A stretch of 64,000 nucleotides of DNA from Asaia bogorensis (GCA_943333505.2 CALQTN020000015.1:1-64000), one strand, 5' to 3'. Positions 17,296-27,091 are shown, counted from the first letter of the stretch. The notes: generated by a model not told the origin, from the letters alone. A program made the numbers and translations.

Positions 17296-17708
17296 CGCAT
17301 TTCTACCAGCTCCGCGTTTATTATGAGGACACCGACGCGGGCGGGGTGGTCTACCACGCCAATTATCTACGCTTTGCCGAGCGGGCGCGGACCGAGGCGC
17401 TGCGCGACCTTGGCGTGTCGCATGCCGAGATGGCGGAGCTGCACGGCCTGATATTCATGGTGCGGCGCACCAATTTGGACTATCTCGCCCCGGCACGACT
17501 CGATGATGCCCTGATAGTGGCCACAAGCTGCATGGCGATCGGGGCGGCGACGGTGGATTTGGAGCAGATTGTGCAGCGCGATGGGCGGCCATTAGTAGTG
17601 TGCAAGCTGCAACTGGCCTGCCTGCGTGCATCCGATCAGCGTCCGCAGCGTATCCTGCCACGCTGGCGGACAGCGTTGCGCCACATGATGGACGTGAATT
17701 TGCCTTGA
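17292..17708 (+). CDS. ybgC: Tol-Pal-associated acyl-CoA thioesterase YbgC
   Basis: 138 residues from a GTG overlapping the ruvB stop. The hot-dog fold signature [22 protein letters not shown] contains the catalytic Asp and His of the 4-hydroxybenzoyl-CoA thioesterase class. YbgC hydrolyses acyl-CoA or acyl-ACP and is encoded at the head of tol-pal clusters, as here; its role in envelope function is not settled. tolQ follows after 31 bases. Confidence 0.92.
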   Translation: MTHFYQLRVYYEDTDAGGVVYHANYLRFAERARTEALRDLGVSHAEMAELHGLIFMVRRTNLDYLAPARLDDALIVATSCMAIGAATVDLEQIVQRDGRPLVVCKLQLACLRASDQRPQRILPRWRTALRHMMDVNLP

Positions 17709-17739
17709 TCCAGGCGCGTCCTGGAGGCTGACGAAGGAG

Positions 17740-18462
17740 ATGAGTGTGGATCGAGTGGTCGATGCGGTTAACCTGGGTGGGGCAGCCACCGACATGTCGC
17801 TGTGGGGCCTGGTCCTGCAGGCCGATATTGTCGTCAAGCTGGTGATGCTGCTGCTGGTTGGTGCCAGCGTATGGGTGTGGGCGATCGTGTTCGACAAGGT
17901 CACGTCCATCCGTCGCGCCAATCGCGCCGCCGAGGCGTTCGAGGAACGCTTCTGGTCGGGCGGCAGTCTGGACGATCTGTACGATGCTGAGGGCGTGAAG
18001 CCGTCACATCCAATGGCCGCGGTGTTTGGCGCGGCAATGGCCGAGTGGCGGCGCAGCCGGGGTGGCGTGACCCAGGTTGGCCGGGCAAGTGCTGTGCGTG
18101 ACCGGGTCGAGCGGGCAATGGGGGTCACCATCCAGCGCGAGATGGAAAACCTCGAAAAATGGATGATCTTCCTGGCCTCGGTAGGCTCGACGGCGCCGTT
18201 CATTGGGTTGTTCGGGACGGTCTGGGGCATCATGCACAGCTTTTCCGCGATCGCGGCGATGCACAGCACCAACCTTGCCGTGGTCGCGCCTGGCATTGCC
18301 GAAGCTTTGCTTGCCACCGCGATCGGGCTGGTTGCCGCAATCCCGGCGGTGTTGGCCTACAACAAAATCAGCACCGATCTGTCGCGGCTGGCCGGCCGGC
18401 TGGAAGGGTTTTCCATTGAGTTCGGCGCCATCCTGTCGCGCCAGGCCGAGGAGGCCAGCTAA
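17740..18462 (+). CDS. tolQ: Tol-Pal system proton channel subunit TolQ
   Basis: 240 residues, a MotA/ExbB-family inner-membrane protein with three transmembrane segments (near residues 20-42, 140-165 and 175-200). The second and third include the conserved stretches FLASVGSTAPFIGLFGTVWG and GIAEALLATAIGLVAAIPAV. With TolR it forms the proton-powered motor driving outer-membrane constriction during division. GAAGGAG precedes the ATG; the stop shares a base with the tolR start. Confidence 0.95.
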   Translation: MSVDRVVDAVNLGGAATDMSLWGLVLQADIVVKLVMLLLVGASVWVWAIVFDKVTSIRRANRAAEAFEERFWSGGSLDDLYDAEGVKPSHPMAAVFGAAMAEWRRSRGGVTQVGRASAVRDRVERAMGVTIQREMENLEKWMIFLASVGSTAPFIGLFGTVWGIMHSFSAIAAMHSTNLAVVAPGIAEALLATAIGLVAAIPAVLAYNKISTDLSRLAGRLEGFSIEFGAILSRQAEEAS

Positions 18463-18923
18463 TGGCTGGCGGGCTCATGGGTGGCAAAAAAGGCGGACGC
18501 TACAAGCCGCTTGCCGAGATCAACGTCACGCCGCTGGTGGATGTGATGCTGGTGCTGCTGATCATCTTCATGGTGACGGCGCCGCTGCTGTCGAACGCGG
18601 TCAATGTCGATTTGCCCAAGACCACCGCAAGCCCGGTGAGCCCGGACTCCGAGCCGCTGAATGTGTCGGTGACGGCCGACGGCAAGGTTTACCTGCAGGA
18701 TGCCGAAATCGCGCTGCCGGAGTTGGTCACCAAGCTTGCCGCGATCGCCAAGGACCAGAAGGATCGTCGCATCTACGTGCGCGGCGACAAAGGGATTACC
18801 TATGGCCAGATGCTGGAGGTGATGGGCACCATCATTACCGGCGGGTTCACCAAGGTGGCGTTGCTGACCGATCCGTCCGGCGTTGGCGCCGCCAAGCCGG
18901 CACCGCTTGCGCCGAAGCGCTGA
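18462..18923 (+). CDS. tolR: Tol-Pal system stator protein TolR
   Basis: 153 residues of the ExbD/TolR family. One N-terminal transmembrane helix follows PLAEINVTPLVDVMLVLLII, whose Asp (VDVM) is the proton-relay residue, and a periplasmic domain follows. The start codon overlaps the tolQ stop by one base. It works with TolQ to energise TolA. Confidence 0.95.
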   Translation: MAGGLMGGKKGGRYKPLAEINVTPLVDVMLVLLIIFMVTAPLLSNAVNVDLPKTTASPVSPDSEPLNVSVTADGKVYLQDAEIALPELVTKLAAIAKDQKDRRIYVRGDKGITYGQMLEVMGTIITGGFTKVALLTDPSGVGAAKPAPLAPKR

Positions 18924-18936
18924 GCCGGAGGCGACG

Positions 18937-19911
18937 ATGGATCGTGGATTGTCTCGCGGCGCGGCGATATCGCTGGCGATCCATGCCGCATTGCTCCTGG
19001 TGCTGCTGATCGGGGTTGACCTGATGCCATCGCCGGAAAAGCCGCCGGAAGTGGAGGTCGAACTCGCCTCCAATCCTGGACCGCCATCCGCGCCAGCATT
19101 GCAGAACTCGACGCCTGGCCCGACGGCCGCGACGGCGGTTGCCCCCGATGTGGTGGAAGCGCCGCCCGCCCTAGACAAGCCCAAGGACACCCCGCCCGAG
19201 CCCCCGCCGCCACCACCACCCCCGCCGCCCCCGCCCCCGCCGCCGACCCCGGTGGAAATTCCGCCGGCACCGGTGCCGACCCCGACACCGCCGCCGCCAT
19301 CGGAGGCGCCTTCACCGACGCCGCCGCCCCCACCGCCCCCGCCGGCGCCGCCAACCCCGCCGCCGCCGACGCCCGCGCCCCCCATCCCGTTGCCGCCGCC
19401 GCCAGTGCCGCCGCCACCGGCGCCGCCGAGCGTGACCTCTCAGCCCAACGTCACCAAGAACCCGGCGCCGGACAGCAAGGAGGTCGAGAACACGCTCGAC
19501 AAATTGCGCGCCATGCAACGCCAGACCCAGCCACCGACACGGCGGCCCAATCCGTCGGCGGCAACCGCGCCGACCTTGGGCGGCAGCAAGGACGGCGACA
19601 TCACCGCCAGCCTGAACGCGACCCAGCAGGGCGCGATCGGCGATAAAGTGCGGGAATGCTGGACCAAAGACTCGGGCGCCCTGGATATCGACAAGATGTC
19701 GGCCCAGTTAGTGGTAACCTTTGATGAGAACGGCACCGCCCGGATTTCCGAGATTGGCCCGGACGACCTGGGCCGGATGTCCGACCCGCGCTTCCGGGCT
19801 TTTGCCGAACGTGCCGCGCGTGCCGTGCTTGATCCTCGCTGCGCCAGCCTGCCGATCCCCAAGACGGAGCTTGGCAAACGCGGTAAACTGACTTTCCGAT
19901 TCAAACCCTGA
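18937..19911 (+). CDS. tolA: TolA/TonB-like periplasm-spanning protein, proline-rich
   Basis: 324 residues. An N-terminal transmembrane anchor (AISLAIHAALLLVLLIGVDL) is followed by an extended region, about residues 80-185, made almost wholly of proline with Ala/Thr/Val. A C-terminal TolA domain begins near SLNATQQGAIGDKVRECW and has its two Cys. The proline-rich linker replaces the long alpha-helical domain II of enterobacterial TolA, a TonB-like way to span the periplasm. The start at 18937 is the ATG at which the anchor begins. Confidence 0.9.
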   Translation: MDRGLSRGAAISLAIHAALLLVLLIGVDLMPSPEKPPEVEVELASNPGPPSAPALQNSTPGPTAATAVAPDVVEAPPALDKPKDTPPEPPPPPPPPPPPPPPPTPVEIPPAPVPTPTPPPPSEAPSPTPPPPPPPPAPPTPPPPTPAPPIPLPPPPVPPPPAPPSVTSQPNVTKNPAPDSKEVENTLDKLRAMQRQTQPPTRRPNPSAATAPTLGGSKDGDITASLNATQQGAIGDKVRECWTKDSGALDIDKMSAQLVVTFDENGTARISEIGPDDLGRMSDPRFRAFAERAARAVLDPRCASLPIPKTELGKRGKLTFRFKP

Positions 19912-19925
19912 GCGTGAGTGATCCC

Positions 19926-21326
19926 ATGTCCCGTCCGATGACCGGTATCGACCAGCAGATTTTGCCCGCTTTGACTGTGCCCGGTTTCGGTCGCCGTCGG
20001 ATGCTGGCCGGCGGGGCCGGGCTCATCACCCTGCCAATGATCCCCCAAGGCGCCTGGGCCCAGTCCAAGCCTGGGGCCGCCGAAATCACTGTCGATCGCG
20101 CCAGGAATGAGCCGATTGCCATCGCGTTGCCCGCCTTCACCGGCGACAGCGCCGGCCTCGCCCGCGACATTGTCGGCGTAATCAGCAATAATCTGTCGCG
20201 CTCCGGCCTGTTCCGGGTGATCGATCCGGCGGCCTATGTGAGCGCGTCGGCTGGTGACGCCCCCAATTTCGCCAACTGGAAGGCGATTTCGGCCCAGGCG
20301 CTGGTCACCGGCAAGGTCGATGGCCAGGGCGGCGATAAGGTCCGCGTCGAATTCCGCCTGTGGGATGTCCTGCAAGGCGCACAAATCCAGGGCACCGCAT
20401 ACACCGCGACGCTTACCAACTGGCGCCGCATCGCGCATATCATGTCGGACGTGATCTACGAGCGCATGCTGGGCGAGAAAGGCTATTTCGACACCCGCAT
20501 CGTCTATATCGCGATGTCCGGGCCCAAGGATCGCCGGGTCAAGCGGCTGGCGATCATGGATCAGGATGCCGAGAATAACCGCTTCCTGACCGATGGCAGC
20601 TTCCTGGTCTACTCGCCGCGCTTCCATCCGACCCAGGACAAGATCACCTTCATGAGCTACGTCAACAACCGCCCGCGGGTGTACACGTTCGACCTCGCCA
20701 CGGGCCGCCAGCAGATTATGGGCCAGTTCGAGGATATCACCCTGTCGCCGCGCTTCGCGCCTGATGGCAATTCGGTGGTGATGGCGCAAACCAGGGGCGG
20801 TGGTTCAGATATTATCTCGGTTGGCGCCAATGGCAGCGGCGTGCGGCGGCTGACCGATGGCGGCGGCGCGATTGATGTTTCGCCGTGCTATTCCCCGGAC
20901 GGGGCCCAGATTGTGTTCAACTCCGATCGAGGCGGTGATCAGCAGCTTTACGTCATGGATGCCGGCGGCGGTGGCATCAAGCGCATCAGCTTCGGGGCTT
21001 CGCGCCAATACGCCACCCCGATGTGGTCGCCACGCGGAGATCTGATCGCGTTCACCAGCTTCAACGCCGCGACTTTCTCGATCGGGGTGATGCGGCCGGA
21101 CGGATCAGGGGAACGCATTCTGTCGGAGAGCTTCTATTGCGAGGGGCCAACCTTTGCCCCGAACGGGCGGATGATCGCCTTTACCCGCGAAACCGCGTCG
21201 CAGGATGCACGGGGGCGCGGCTATTCATCAAAACTGGTCACGATCGACATCGCTGGTTTCAACGAACGTGTGGTGACCACGCCGACCGATGGCGGCGATG
21301 CGTCGTGGTCGCCGCTGGGGCAGTGA
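19926..21326 (+). CDS. tolB: Tol-Pal system beta-propeller protein TolB
   Basis: 466 residues from ATG 19926; a GTG at 19914 in the same frame is an alternative. An N-terminal alpha/beta domain is followed by a six-bladed propeller with repeated SPR/SPDG elements (YSPRFHPTQDKITF, LSPRFAPDG, VSPCYSPDGAQIVF, MWSPRGDLIAF). The leader has GRRRMLAGG, then a hydrophobic stretch and AWA, which fits a twin-arginine (RRxphi-phi) signal rather than a plain Sec signal. TolB links Pal to TolA in the periplasm. Confidence 0.93.
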   Translation: MSRPMTGIDQQILPALTVPGFGRRRMLAGGAGLITLPMIPQGAWAQSKPGAAEITVDRARNEPIAIALPAFTGDSAGLARDIVGVISNNLSRSGLFRVIDPAAYVSASAGDAPNFANWKAISAQALVTGKVDGQGGDKVRVEFRLWDVLQGAQIQGTAYTATLTNWRRIAHIMSDVIYERMLGEKGYFDTRIVYIAMSGPKDRRVKRLAIMDQDAENNRFLTDGSFLVYSPRFHPTQDKITFMSYVNNRPRVYTFDLATGRQQIMGQFEDITLSPRFAPDGNSVVMAQTRGGGSDIISVGANGSGVRRLTDGGGAIDVSPCYSPDGAQIVFNSDRGGDQQLYVMDAGGGGIKRISFGASRQYATPMWSPRGDLIAFTSFNAATFSIGVMRPDGSGERILSESFYCEGPTFAPNGRMIAFTRETASQDARGRGYSSKLVTIDIAGFNERVVTTPTDGGDASWSPLGQ

Positions 21327-21382
21327 ACTGCGGATGAAAGCGGTTGCAACCGCTTTGGGTACGGTAAAAATACCACAACCGA

Positions 21383-21423
21383 CCTAAAAGACACAGAAAC
21401 ATGGATGCCATGTGTCTTTTAGG
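21383..21423. terminator. strong 13-bp hairpin between tolB and pal
   Basis: CCTAAAAGACACA (21383-21395) and TGTGTCTTTTAGG (21411-21423) are perfect complements around a 15-base loop. An alternative inner pairing ACATGG/CCATGT competes with the top of the outer stem, so two structures are possible. Upstream, GCGGTTGCAACCGC (21340-21353) is a perfect 14-base palindrome. No U-tract follows. It may attenuate tolB readthrough or protect the pal mRNA. Confidence 0.5.
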
Positions 21424-21588
21424 CGACAGCAGGCTTGACCACGGCATCGCAACCGGATTAAGCGGCTCACGTGGAGTTTGAAGAACAGTCTTTCGGGATT
21501 ATTTCTGATTCGACTGCAATTTACGCTTCCAGAAACTCGCCCATTCGGGCACAACACCGCTGCACTTCCATTCAAGGACCCCACCGAC

Positions 21589-22056
21589 ATGAACATCAAG
21601 ATTCTGGGCGCCTTTGCCGCCGTGGCACTGCTGGCGGCGTGCTCCTCAGACGACAAAGCGGCGGCCCCGCAAACTGTTGCCGCGACCTCGGGCATTGTCC
21701 CGGGCAGCCAGGAAGACCTCGTTGCCAACGTTGGCGACCGCGTGTTCTACGACCTTAACAAGTCGGCTCTGAAGACCGAAGGCAAAGCCACCCTCGACCG
21801 TCAAGCCGCTTGGCTCGCCAAGTGGGCGAAGAACAACGTCCAGGTCGCCGGCAATTGCGACGAGCGCGGCACTTCGGAATACAACATCGCGCTCGGCAAC
21901 CGTCGCGCCAAGGCGTCGAAGGATTATCTGGTCGCCAAGGGCGTTGCCGGAACTCGGATCAGCACCATCAGCTATGGCAAGGATCGCCCGGTTGCGCTCG
22001 GTTCGAACGAACAGGCTTGGGCCCAGAACCGTAACGCCATCACCTCGGTGAAATAA
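21589..22056 (+). CDS. pal: peptidoglycan-associated lipoprotein Pal
   Basis: 155 residues. The lipobox LLAACSS gives lipidation at Cys 18 or so, and an OmpA-like peptidoglycan-binding domain follows (VFYDLNKSALKTEG, then GNCDERGTSEYNIALGNRRA). Pal anchors the outer membrane to peptidoglycan and binds TolB/TolA. The 262-base gap after tolB, with its hairpin, suggests a separate promoter so that Pal can be made in excess, as is usual. A strong terminator follows. Confidence 0.95.
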   Translation: MNIKILGAFAAVALLAACSSDDKAAAPQTVAATSGIVPGSQEDLVANVGDRVFYDLNKSALKTEGKATLDRQAAWLAKWAKNNVQVAGNCDERGTSEYNIALGNRRAKASKDYLVAKGVAGTRISTISYGKDRPVALGSNEQAWAQNRNAITSVK

Positions 22057-22110
22057 TACCTCACTTCGGTGCGGTAATATCGGCGTCGTCGTGCTTCTGA
22101 CGATATGGAA

Positions 22111-22144
22111 CCGGCGGCCGCAAGGCCGCCGGTTTTTCTTTTTG
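22111..22144 (+). terminator. rho-independent terminator after pal
   Basis: CCGGCGGCC (22111-22119) and GGCCGCCGG (22124-22132) form a perfect 9-bp stem closed by a GCAA tetraloop, followed directly by TTTTTCTTTTT. This is a textbook intrinsic terminator 54 bases after the pal stop. Confidence 0.9.
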
Positions 22145-22159
22145 ATCCAGGATGTCCCC

Positions 22160-22999
22160 ATGTTCCGTGTTGTGTCGGTTCTTGTTCTTGCCGCGTTCTG
22201 CTTGCTGGCCGGGGGCACTGCCCGGGCGCAACTTGACAGCCGCGAGGCCATTCAGTTGCAGAACCAGATGGCCGAACTGCGCCGGGATCTGTCGGCGTTG
22301 CGCGAGCAGATCACCCATGGTGGCAGCGGATCGAGCCTGGGTGGCAGGCCGGCACCGGTGATGGTTCCCCAATCCGGTGGCGGTGATCTTTCGACAGCCT
22401 TGCTCGGGCGGGTTGGTCAACTCGAAGAGCAGGTCCGACGCTTGCAGGGCCAGCTCGACGAGAGCGAAAATGCTCGCCAGCGCGAAGGTGACGCGCTGCG
22501 CAAAAGCATCGACGATATGAATTTCAAACTCGGAAACGCGCCCGTCCCTACGGCGGCGGCCCCCGTTAAACCGCCAGTTGCCGCCGTAACACCACCCGCT
22601 GCCAACGCAGTGCGCCGCACGCCAGAGCTTGCACTGCAGGAAGGCAATGCTGCCCTGGCCCGCCGCGACTATGCCGCCGCTGAGGCCGCTGCCAAGGAAG
22701 TGCTGGGTTTCCCCAAATCGCCCCGCGCGTATGACGGGCAGTTTCTGCTTGCCCAGGCCCAGGCCGGTCGACGGGATTTTGCTGCCGCAGCGGTGGGCTA
22801 TGATGATACCTATAATCGCAGCCGGACTGGCGGGCACGCCCAGGACGCGCTGCTCGGGCTTGCCAATTCGCTGGTGGCGTTGAACGAAAAGCGCGCCGGT
22901 TGTGCGACGTTGGACAAGCTCCGCGCTGAATTCGCCACCCCGCGCGCCGACCTCAAGGAGAGCATCGCCAACGCAAGGGCCAAGGCGGGTTGCCGCTGA
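22160..22999 (+). CDS. cpoB: cell division coordinator CpoB (YbgF)
   Basis: 279 residues. A signal peptide ends GGTARAQ, a coiled-coil trimerisation region occupies about residues 30-120 (IQLQNQMAELRRDLSALREQ and following), a Pro/Ala linker follows, and a C-terminal TPR domain begins at PELALQEGNAALARRDYAAA. CpoB couples peptidoglycan synthesis with Tol-driven constriction. It overlaps the tilS frame by 10 bases. Confidence 0.92.
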   Translation: MFRVVSVLVLAAFCLLAGGTARAQLDSREAIQLQNQMAELRRDLSALREQITHGGSGSSLGGRPAPVMVPQSGGGDLSTALLGRVGQLEEQVRRLQGQLDESENARQREGDALRKSIDDMNFKLGNAPVPTAAAPVKPPVAAVTPPAANAVRRTPELALQEGNAALARRDYAAAEAAAKEVLGFPKSPRAYDGQFLLAQAQAGRRDFAAAAVGYDDTYNRSRTGGHAQDALLGLANSLVALNEKRAGCATLDKLRAEFATPRADLKESIANARAKAGCR

Positions 23000-24054
23000 T
23001 CGAGGCTGCATTCGCCGCTGAGATGGCGGCACTGCATCCGTTCGAGCCGGCGCCCACACTGGCAGTCGCGGTATCGGGGGGTGCGGACAGCATGGCGTTG
23101 GCCTGGCTCGCGGATCGCTGGGCGCGTGAGCTGGGTGGCCGGGTGATCGCGTTGAGCGTGGATCATGGTCTACGTGCCAGTTCCGCGGACGAGGCGGCGC
23201 TGACCATCGCCCGGCTGCAACGCCACGGAATTGCCGGCGAGGTGCTCCGCCTCAACGGTTTGGCCATCGGCCCCGATCTTGCCGCGCGGGCGCGGATCGC
23301 GCGTTACGCGGCGCTTGAGGCTGCATGCGCCCGACTGGGTATTTTGCATCTGCTGGTCGCCCACCACGCCGCCGATCAGGCCGAGACGATTGCCATGCGC
23401 ATGCTCGCCGGCAGCACGGCGGATGGGCTGGCTGGCATGGCGCGGCTGGTGGTGCGTAATGCGGTTCGGGTGCTGCGACCGGTGCTTGCCGTGGCACCAG
23501 AGGATCTCCGCGACGCATTGCGGGCGCTCGGCTGGAGTTGGATCGAGGACCCGTCAAACCACGACCCGCGCTGGCAGCGTGCGCGGCTGCGGGAGATGCG
23601 GCGCGATACGTCCGGGCGCGGGCCGGCCACACTGGCGCTGGTCCGAAGTGCCGGTTGCCGGCGCATGCAGCTTGAGGCTGGTGCGAAAGTGATTGCCCAC
23701 GAGTTGGCGGCCAGGGTGACCATGTTTCCCGATGGCTATGCGGTACTTGCGCCGGGCCCGATCAGCGTTCCCGCCCTGCGGACACTGCTCCGGGCGATCG
23801 GGCGGACCCGGTACGCGCCGTCGGCCGGGCAGGTCGCCCCCATCGCCAGGTCGCCGCGCGCCTGCACGATTGCCGGCGTGCGGCTGTTGCCGGCCGGTCG
23901 CCTGGGTTCGCCTGGCGCCTTGTTGGTGGTGCGGGAGGCGGCCGCGCCCGACGCGGCGACTCTGGCCGGATGGCAGGCGCGTCTGCCGTACGCGGTGCGA
24001 CGCACCCTGACCGGCCGGCCTGGGGGCGTCGTTGCGTCCAATCCGGCAACCTAA
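22990..24054 (+). CDS. tilS: tRNA(Ile)-lysidine synthase TilS
   Basis: 354 residues from a TTG at 22990; an ATG at 23023 is an alternative start. The PP-loop SGGADSMALAWLADRW lies near residues 29-44, followed by SVDHGLR and HHAADQAETIAMRMLAGS, all typical of TilS. The enzyme converts C34 of the CAU-anticodon tRNA-Ile to lysidine and is essential. The C-terminal part is short compared with enterobacterial TilS, as is common in alphaproteobacteria. 226 bases without a gene separate it from ftsH and presumably carry the ftsH promoter. Confidence 0.92.
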   Translation: MPLIEAAFAAEMAALHPFEPAPTLAVAVSGGADSMALAWLADRWARELGGRVIALSVDHGLRASSADEAALTIARLQRHGIAGEVLRLNGLAIGPDLAARARIARYAALEAACARLGILHLLVAHHAADQAETIAMRMLAGSTADGLAGMARLVVRNAVRVLRPVLAVAPEDLRDALRALGWSWIEDPSNHDPRWQRARLREMRRDTSGRGPATLALVRSAGCRRMQLEAGAKVIAHELAARVTMFPDGYAVLAPGPISVPALRTLLRAIGRTRYAPSAGQVAPIARSPRACTIAGVRLLPAGRLGSPGALLVVREAAAPDAATLAGWQARLPYAVRRTLTGRPGGVVASNPAT

Positions 24055-24280
24055 GCGTAAGATTTATCGTGCTATGTTCCGGCTTCGGGGGATGCGAAGC
24101 GCGGCCGGACACCCTATCTGAGGCCTATGCGGCTGTCTGTCGCAGAGGTAATTTGTGCCCGGCACCGATTTCCTGGCATGATGGTTTAACACAACGGCCT
24201 GCGGCCTGCATTTCGCCGGACGCAACCCTAGCGAGAGGACGTGGCGGCCTTGATGGGCCGGTGCGGAAAAAAAGTCAGAT

Positions 24281-26197
24281 ATGAGCAATTTCGGCCGAAA
24301 TCTCGCTTTGTGGGTAGTAATCGCCCTGCTCTTGGTAGTGCTGTTCAACCTGTTTCAGCCTAGCACCAGCCGCGCCCCGGCCACCCAGGTGGCCTATTCC
24401 GATTTCATCGGCGAAGTGAATGGCGGGCGGGTGCGCGATGTCCTGATCCAGGGCCGCACCGTGAGCGGCAGCCTGACCGATGGGCGCAACTTCCAGACCT
24501 ACACGCCGGAAGACCCCAGCCTTGTAGCCCGCCTGACCGAGAAAGGCGTGCGCGTCATCGCCAAGCCAGAAGAAAGTGACAACCCGCTGTTGCACTATGT
24601 TTTGTCCTGGTTCCCGATGCTGCTGCTGATTGGCGTCTGGGTTTTCTTCATGCGCCAGATGCAGGGTGGCGGTGGCCGTGCCATGGGTTTCGGCAAGTCG
24701 CGCGCCCGTTTGCTCACCGAAAAGCAGGGCCGTGTCACGTTTGACGACGTCGCCGGCATCGATGAAGCCAAGCAGGAATTGCAGGAAATCGTCGACTTCC
24801 TGAAGGATCCGCAGAAATTTCAGCGCCTCGGTGGCAAGATCCCCAAGGGCGTGCTGCTGGTCGGCCCACCGGGCACCGGTAAAACCCTGTTGGCACGCGC
24901 CATTGCTGGTGAAGCCAATGTGCCGTTCTTTACCATCTCGGGCTCGGATTTCGTCGAAATGTTCGTTGGCGTCGGCGCCAGCCGAGTCCGCGACATGTTC
25001 GAGCAGGGCAAGAAGAACGCGCCCTGCATCATCTTCATCGATGAAATTGACGCGGTCGGTCGCCATCGCGGCGCCGGCCTCGGCGGCGGCAATGACGAGC
25101 GCGAGCAGACGCTCAACCAGATGCTGGTCGAGATGGACGGCTTCGAATCGAATGAAGGCGTCATCCTGATCGCAGCGACCAACCGCCCAGATGTGCTCGA
25201 CCCCGCTTTGCTGCGTCCAGGTCGCTTCGACCGTCAGGTGACGGTGCCGAACCCCGATGTGAACGGGCGCGAAAAAATCCTCCGTGTGCACATGCGCAAA
25301 GTGCCGCTGGCAGCCGATGTCGATCCGAAAGTGATCGCCCGTGGCACCCCCGGCTTCTCGGGCGCTGATCTCGCCAATCTGGTCAACGAAGCCGCCTTGC
25401 TCGCCGCCCGCATGGGCAAGCGGGTTGTGGCGATGTGGGAACTCGAACAGGCTAAAGACAAGGTGATGATGGGCGCCGAGCGTCGGTCGCTGGTGATGTC
25501 GGACGCGGAAAAGACCATGACGGCTTACCACGAAGGTGGCCATGCGCTCTGCGCACTCAATCTGCCGGAATGCGATCCTGTGCATAAGGCAACGATCATC
25601 CCGCGCGGTCGGGCGCTGGGCATGGTGATGTCGCTGCCCGAAGGTGATCGCTATTCGATGAGCAAGGCCAAGTGTCTGTCCGACCTGGTGATGGCGATGG
25701 GTGGCCGTGCTGCCGAAGAAATCATTTTCGGTGAGGACAAGGTTTCCAACGGCGCGTCGGGCGACATCAAGATGGCGACCAATCTGGCCCGCCGCATGGT
25801 GACCGAATGGGGGATGAGCCCGACGCTCGGGATGATTGCCTATGGCGACAACAGCCAGGAAGTATTCCTTGGCCATTCGGTGACCCAGAACAAGAACGTC
25901 TCGGAGGCCACTGCGCGCGAAATCGACAGCGAAGTTAAAATGATGATCGATAAGGCGTATAAAACCGCGCACACGATCCTGACCGACAACCTCGCCGATC
26001 TGCACGCGATCGCGCAAAATCTGCTCGAACATGAAAGCCTGTCTGGGGATGAAATTCGCCAGCTGCTGCGCGGCGAGAAAGTGGTGCGTAAGGTGGTGGA
26101 TGAGCCAGCGCCGGAAAATCGCCGTGCATCGGTGCCGCAATCCGGTCGGCCAGTGCCGCCGCCGGGTGGCTTAGGGGCGGCGCCACTGCCGGGCTAG
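24281..26197 (+). CDS. ftsH: ATP-dependent zinc metalloprotease FtsH
   Basis: 638 residues: N-terminal transmembrane helix, small periplasmic domain, second transmembrane helix near 104-122, AAA+ domain with Walker A GPPGTGKT (195-202), [10 protein letters not shown] and [20 protein letters not shown], then the zinc protease domain with HEGGH (417-421). It degrades membrane and short-lived cytosolic proteins such as LpxC. The alanine/proline-rich tail is family typical. Confidence 0.97.
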   Translation: MSNFGRNLALWVVIALLLVVLFNLFQPSTSRAPATQVAYSDFIGEVNGGRVRDVLIQGRTVSGSLTDGRNFQTYTPEDPSLVARLTEKGVRVIAKPEESDNPLLHYVLSWFPMLLLIGVWVFFMRQMQGGGGRAMGFGKSRARLLTEKQGRVTFDDVAGIDEAKQELQEIVDFLKDPQKFQRLGGKIPKGVLLVGPPGTGKTLLARAIAGEANVPFFTISGSDFVEMFVGVGASRVRDMFEQGKKNAPCIIFIDEIDAVGRHRGAGLGGGNDEREQTLNQMLVEMDGFESNEGVILIAATNRPDVLDPALLRPGRFDRQVTVPNPDVNGREKILRVHMRKVPLAADVDPKVIARGTPGFSGADLANLVNEAALLAARMGKRVVAMWELEQAKDKVMMGAERRSLVMSDAEKTMTAYHEGGHALCALNLPECDPVHKATIIPRGRALGMVMSLPEGDRYSMSKAKCLSDLVMAMGGRAAEEIIFGEDKVSNGASGDIKMATNLARRMVTEWGMSPTLGMIAYGDNSQEVFLGHSVTQNKNVSEATAREIDSEVKMMIDKAYKTAHTILTDNLADLHAIAQNLLEHESLSGDEIRQLLRGEKVVRKVVDEPAPENRRASVPQSGRPVPPPGGLGAAPLPG

Positions 26198-26203
26198 CGC
26201 GTG

Positions 26204-27040
26204 ATGGATTGGCCCGGCTTGCCGTCCCACCGGCCTCTTGTCATGGGCGTGCTGAATGTCACGCCGGATAGTTTTAGCGATGGTGGACGGCATCTTGATG
26301 CGGCGTCTGCCATCGGGGCTGGTCGGCGAATGCTGGCCGATGGTGCCGATCTTCTCGATATCGGTGGTGAGAGCACCCGTCCTGGAGCGCTGCCGACCTT
26401 GCCCGGGGTCGAGCAGGCCAGGGTTCTACCGGTCATTGAGGCACTTGCGGCCGAGGGCGCGATTGTTTCGGTCGATACGCGCAACGCATCGACCATGGCG
26501 GCGGCGCTGGCGGCTGGGGCACGGATCGTCAATGATGTCTCGGCGCTGCGGCATGATCCGGCGGCTGCCGGCGTGCTGGCCAAGTCCGATTGTCAGGTGA
26601 TCCTGATGCATATGCGCGGCAATCCGATGGATATGACCACGCGGAAATCCTATGGCGATATCGCCGAGGATGTGACAGCCGAACTTGCTGAACGGGTGGA
26701 ATTTGCGGTTGCTGCCGGCATTTCCCGCGATCGGATTGCGGTTGACCCTGGGATAGGCTTTGCCAAAGGCCTGGCTGAAAATCTTGCGCTGCTGCCGCGG
26801 CTATCCGTGTTGAGCCGGCTTGGTTGCCCGATCGTGGTTGGCGTGTCGCGGAAGGGTTTTATTGGAGCATTGTCGGGGGAGTCCGATCCGGCGAAGCGTG
26901 CGCCGGGGTCCATCATTGCCGGTCTGATGGCAGTGCAGCAGGGCGCGAGCATGTTGCGGGTACATGACGTTGGTGAAACAGTGCAGGCAATACGGGTTTG
27001 GCGAGGCCTTAGCCCGCAAGTAAGCGGCTTCCTTTTTTGA
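26204..27040 (+). CDS. folP: dihydropteroate synthase
   Basis: 278 residues from ATG 26204 (GTG 26201 is an alternative). Signatures are MGVLNVTPDSFSDGG, DIGGESTRPGA and VDPGIGFAKG; the pterin-binding TIM barrel is complete. It condenses p-aminobenzoate with the pterin pyrophosphate in folate synthesis and is the sulfonamide target. Only 6 bases follow the ftsH stop, and glmM follows after about 50 bases, the ftsH-folP-glmM order seen in many bacteria. Confidence 0.95.
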   Translation: MDWPGLPSHRPLVMGVLNVTPDSFSDGGRHLDAASAIGAGRRMLADGADLLDIGGESTRPGALPTLPGVEQARVLPVIEALAAEGAIVSVDTRNASTMAAALAAGARIVNDVSALRHDPAAAGVLAKSDCQVILMHMRGNPMDMTTRKSYGDIAEDVTAELAERVEFAVAAGISRDRIAVDPGIGFAKGLAENLALLPRLSVLSRLGCPIVVGVSRKGFIGALSGESDPAKRAPGSIIAGLMAVQQGASMLRVHDVGETVQAIRVWRGLSPQVSGFLF

Positions 27041-27091
27041 ACTAAAAGACGTCTTCTCTCCCTCATTTAGAATCCCAAGGCACCGCCCCTA

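Noticed and set aside
24275-26140. Long open frame antisense to ftsH
   Set aside because: It mirrors a conserved essential gene; high third-position GC opens antisense frames, and its translation has no family features.
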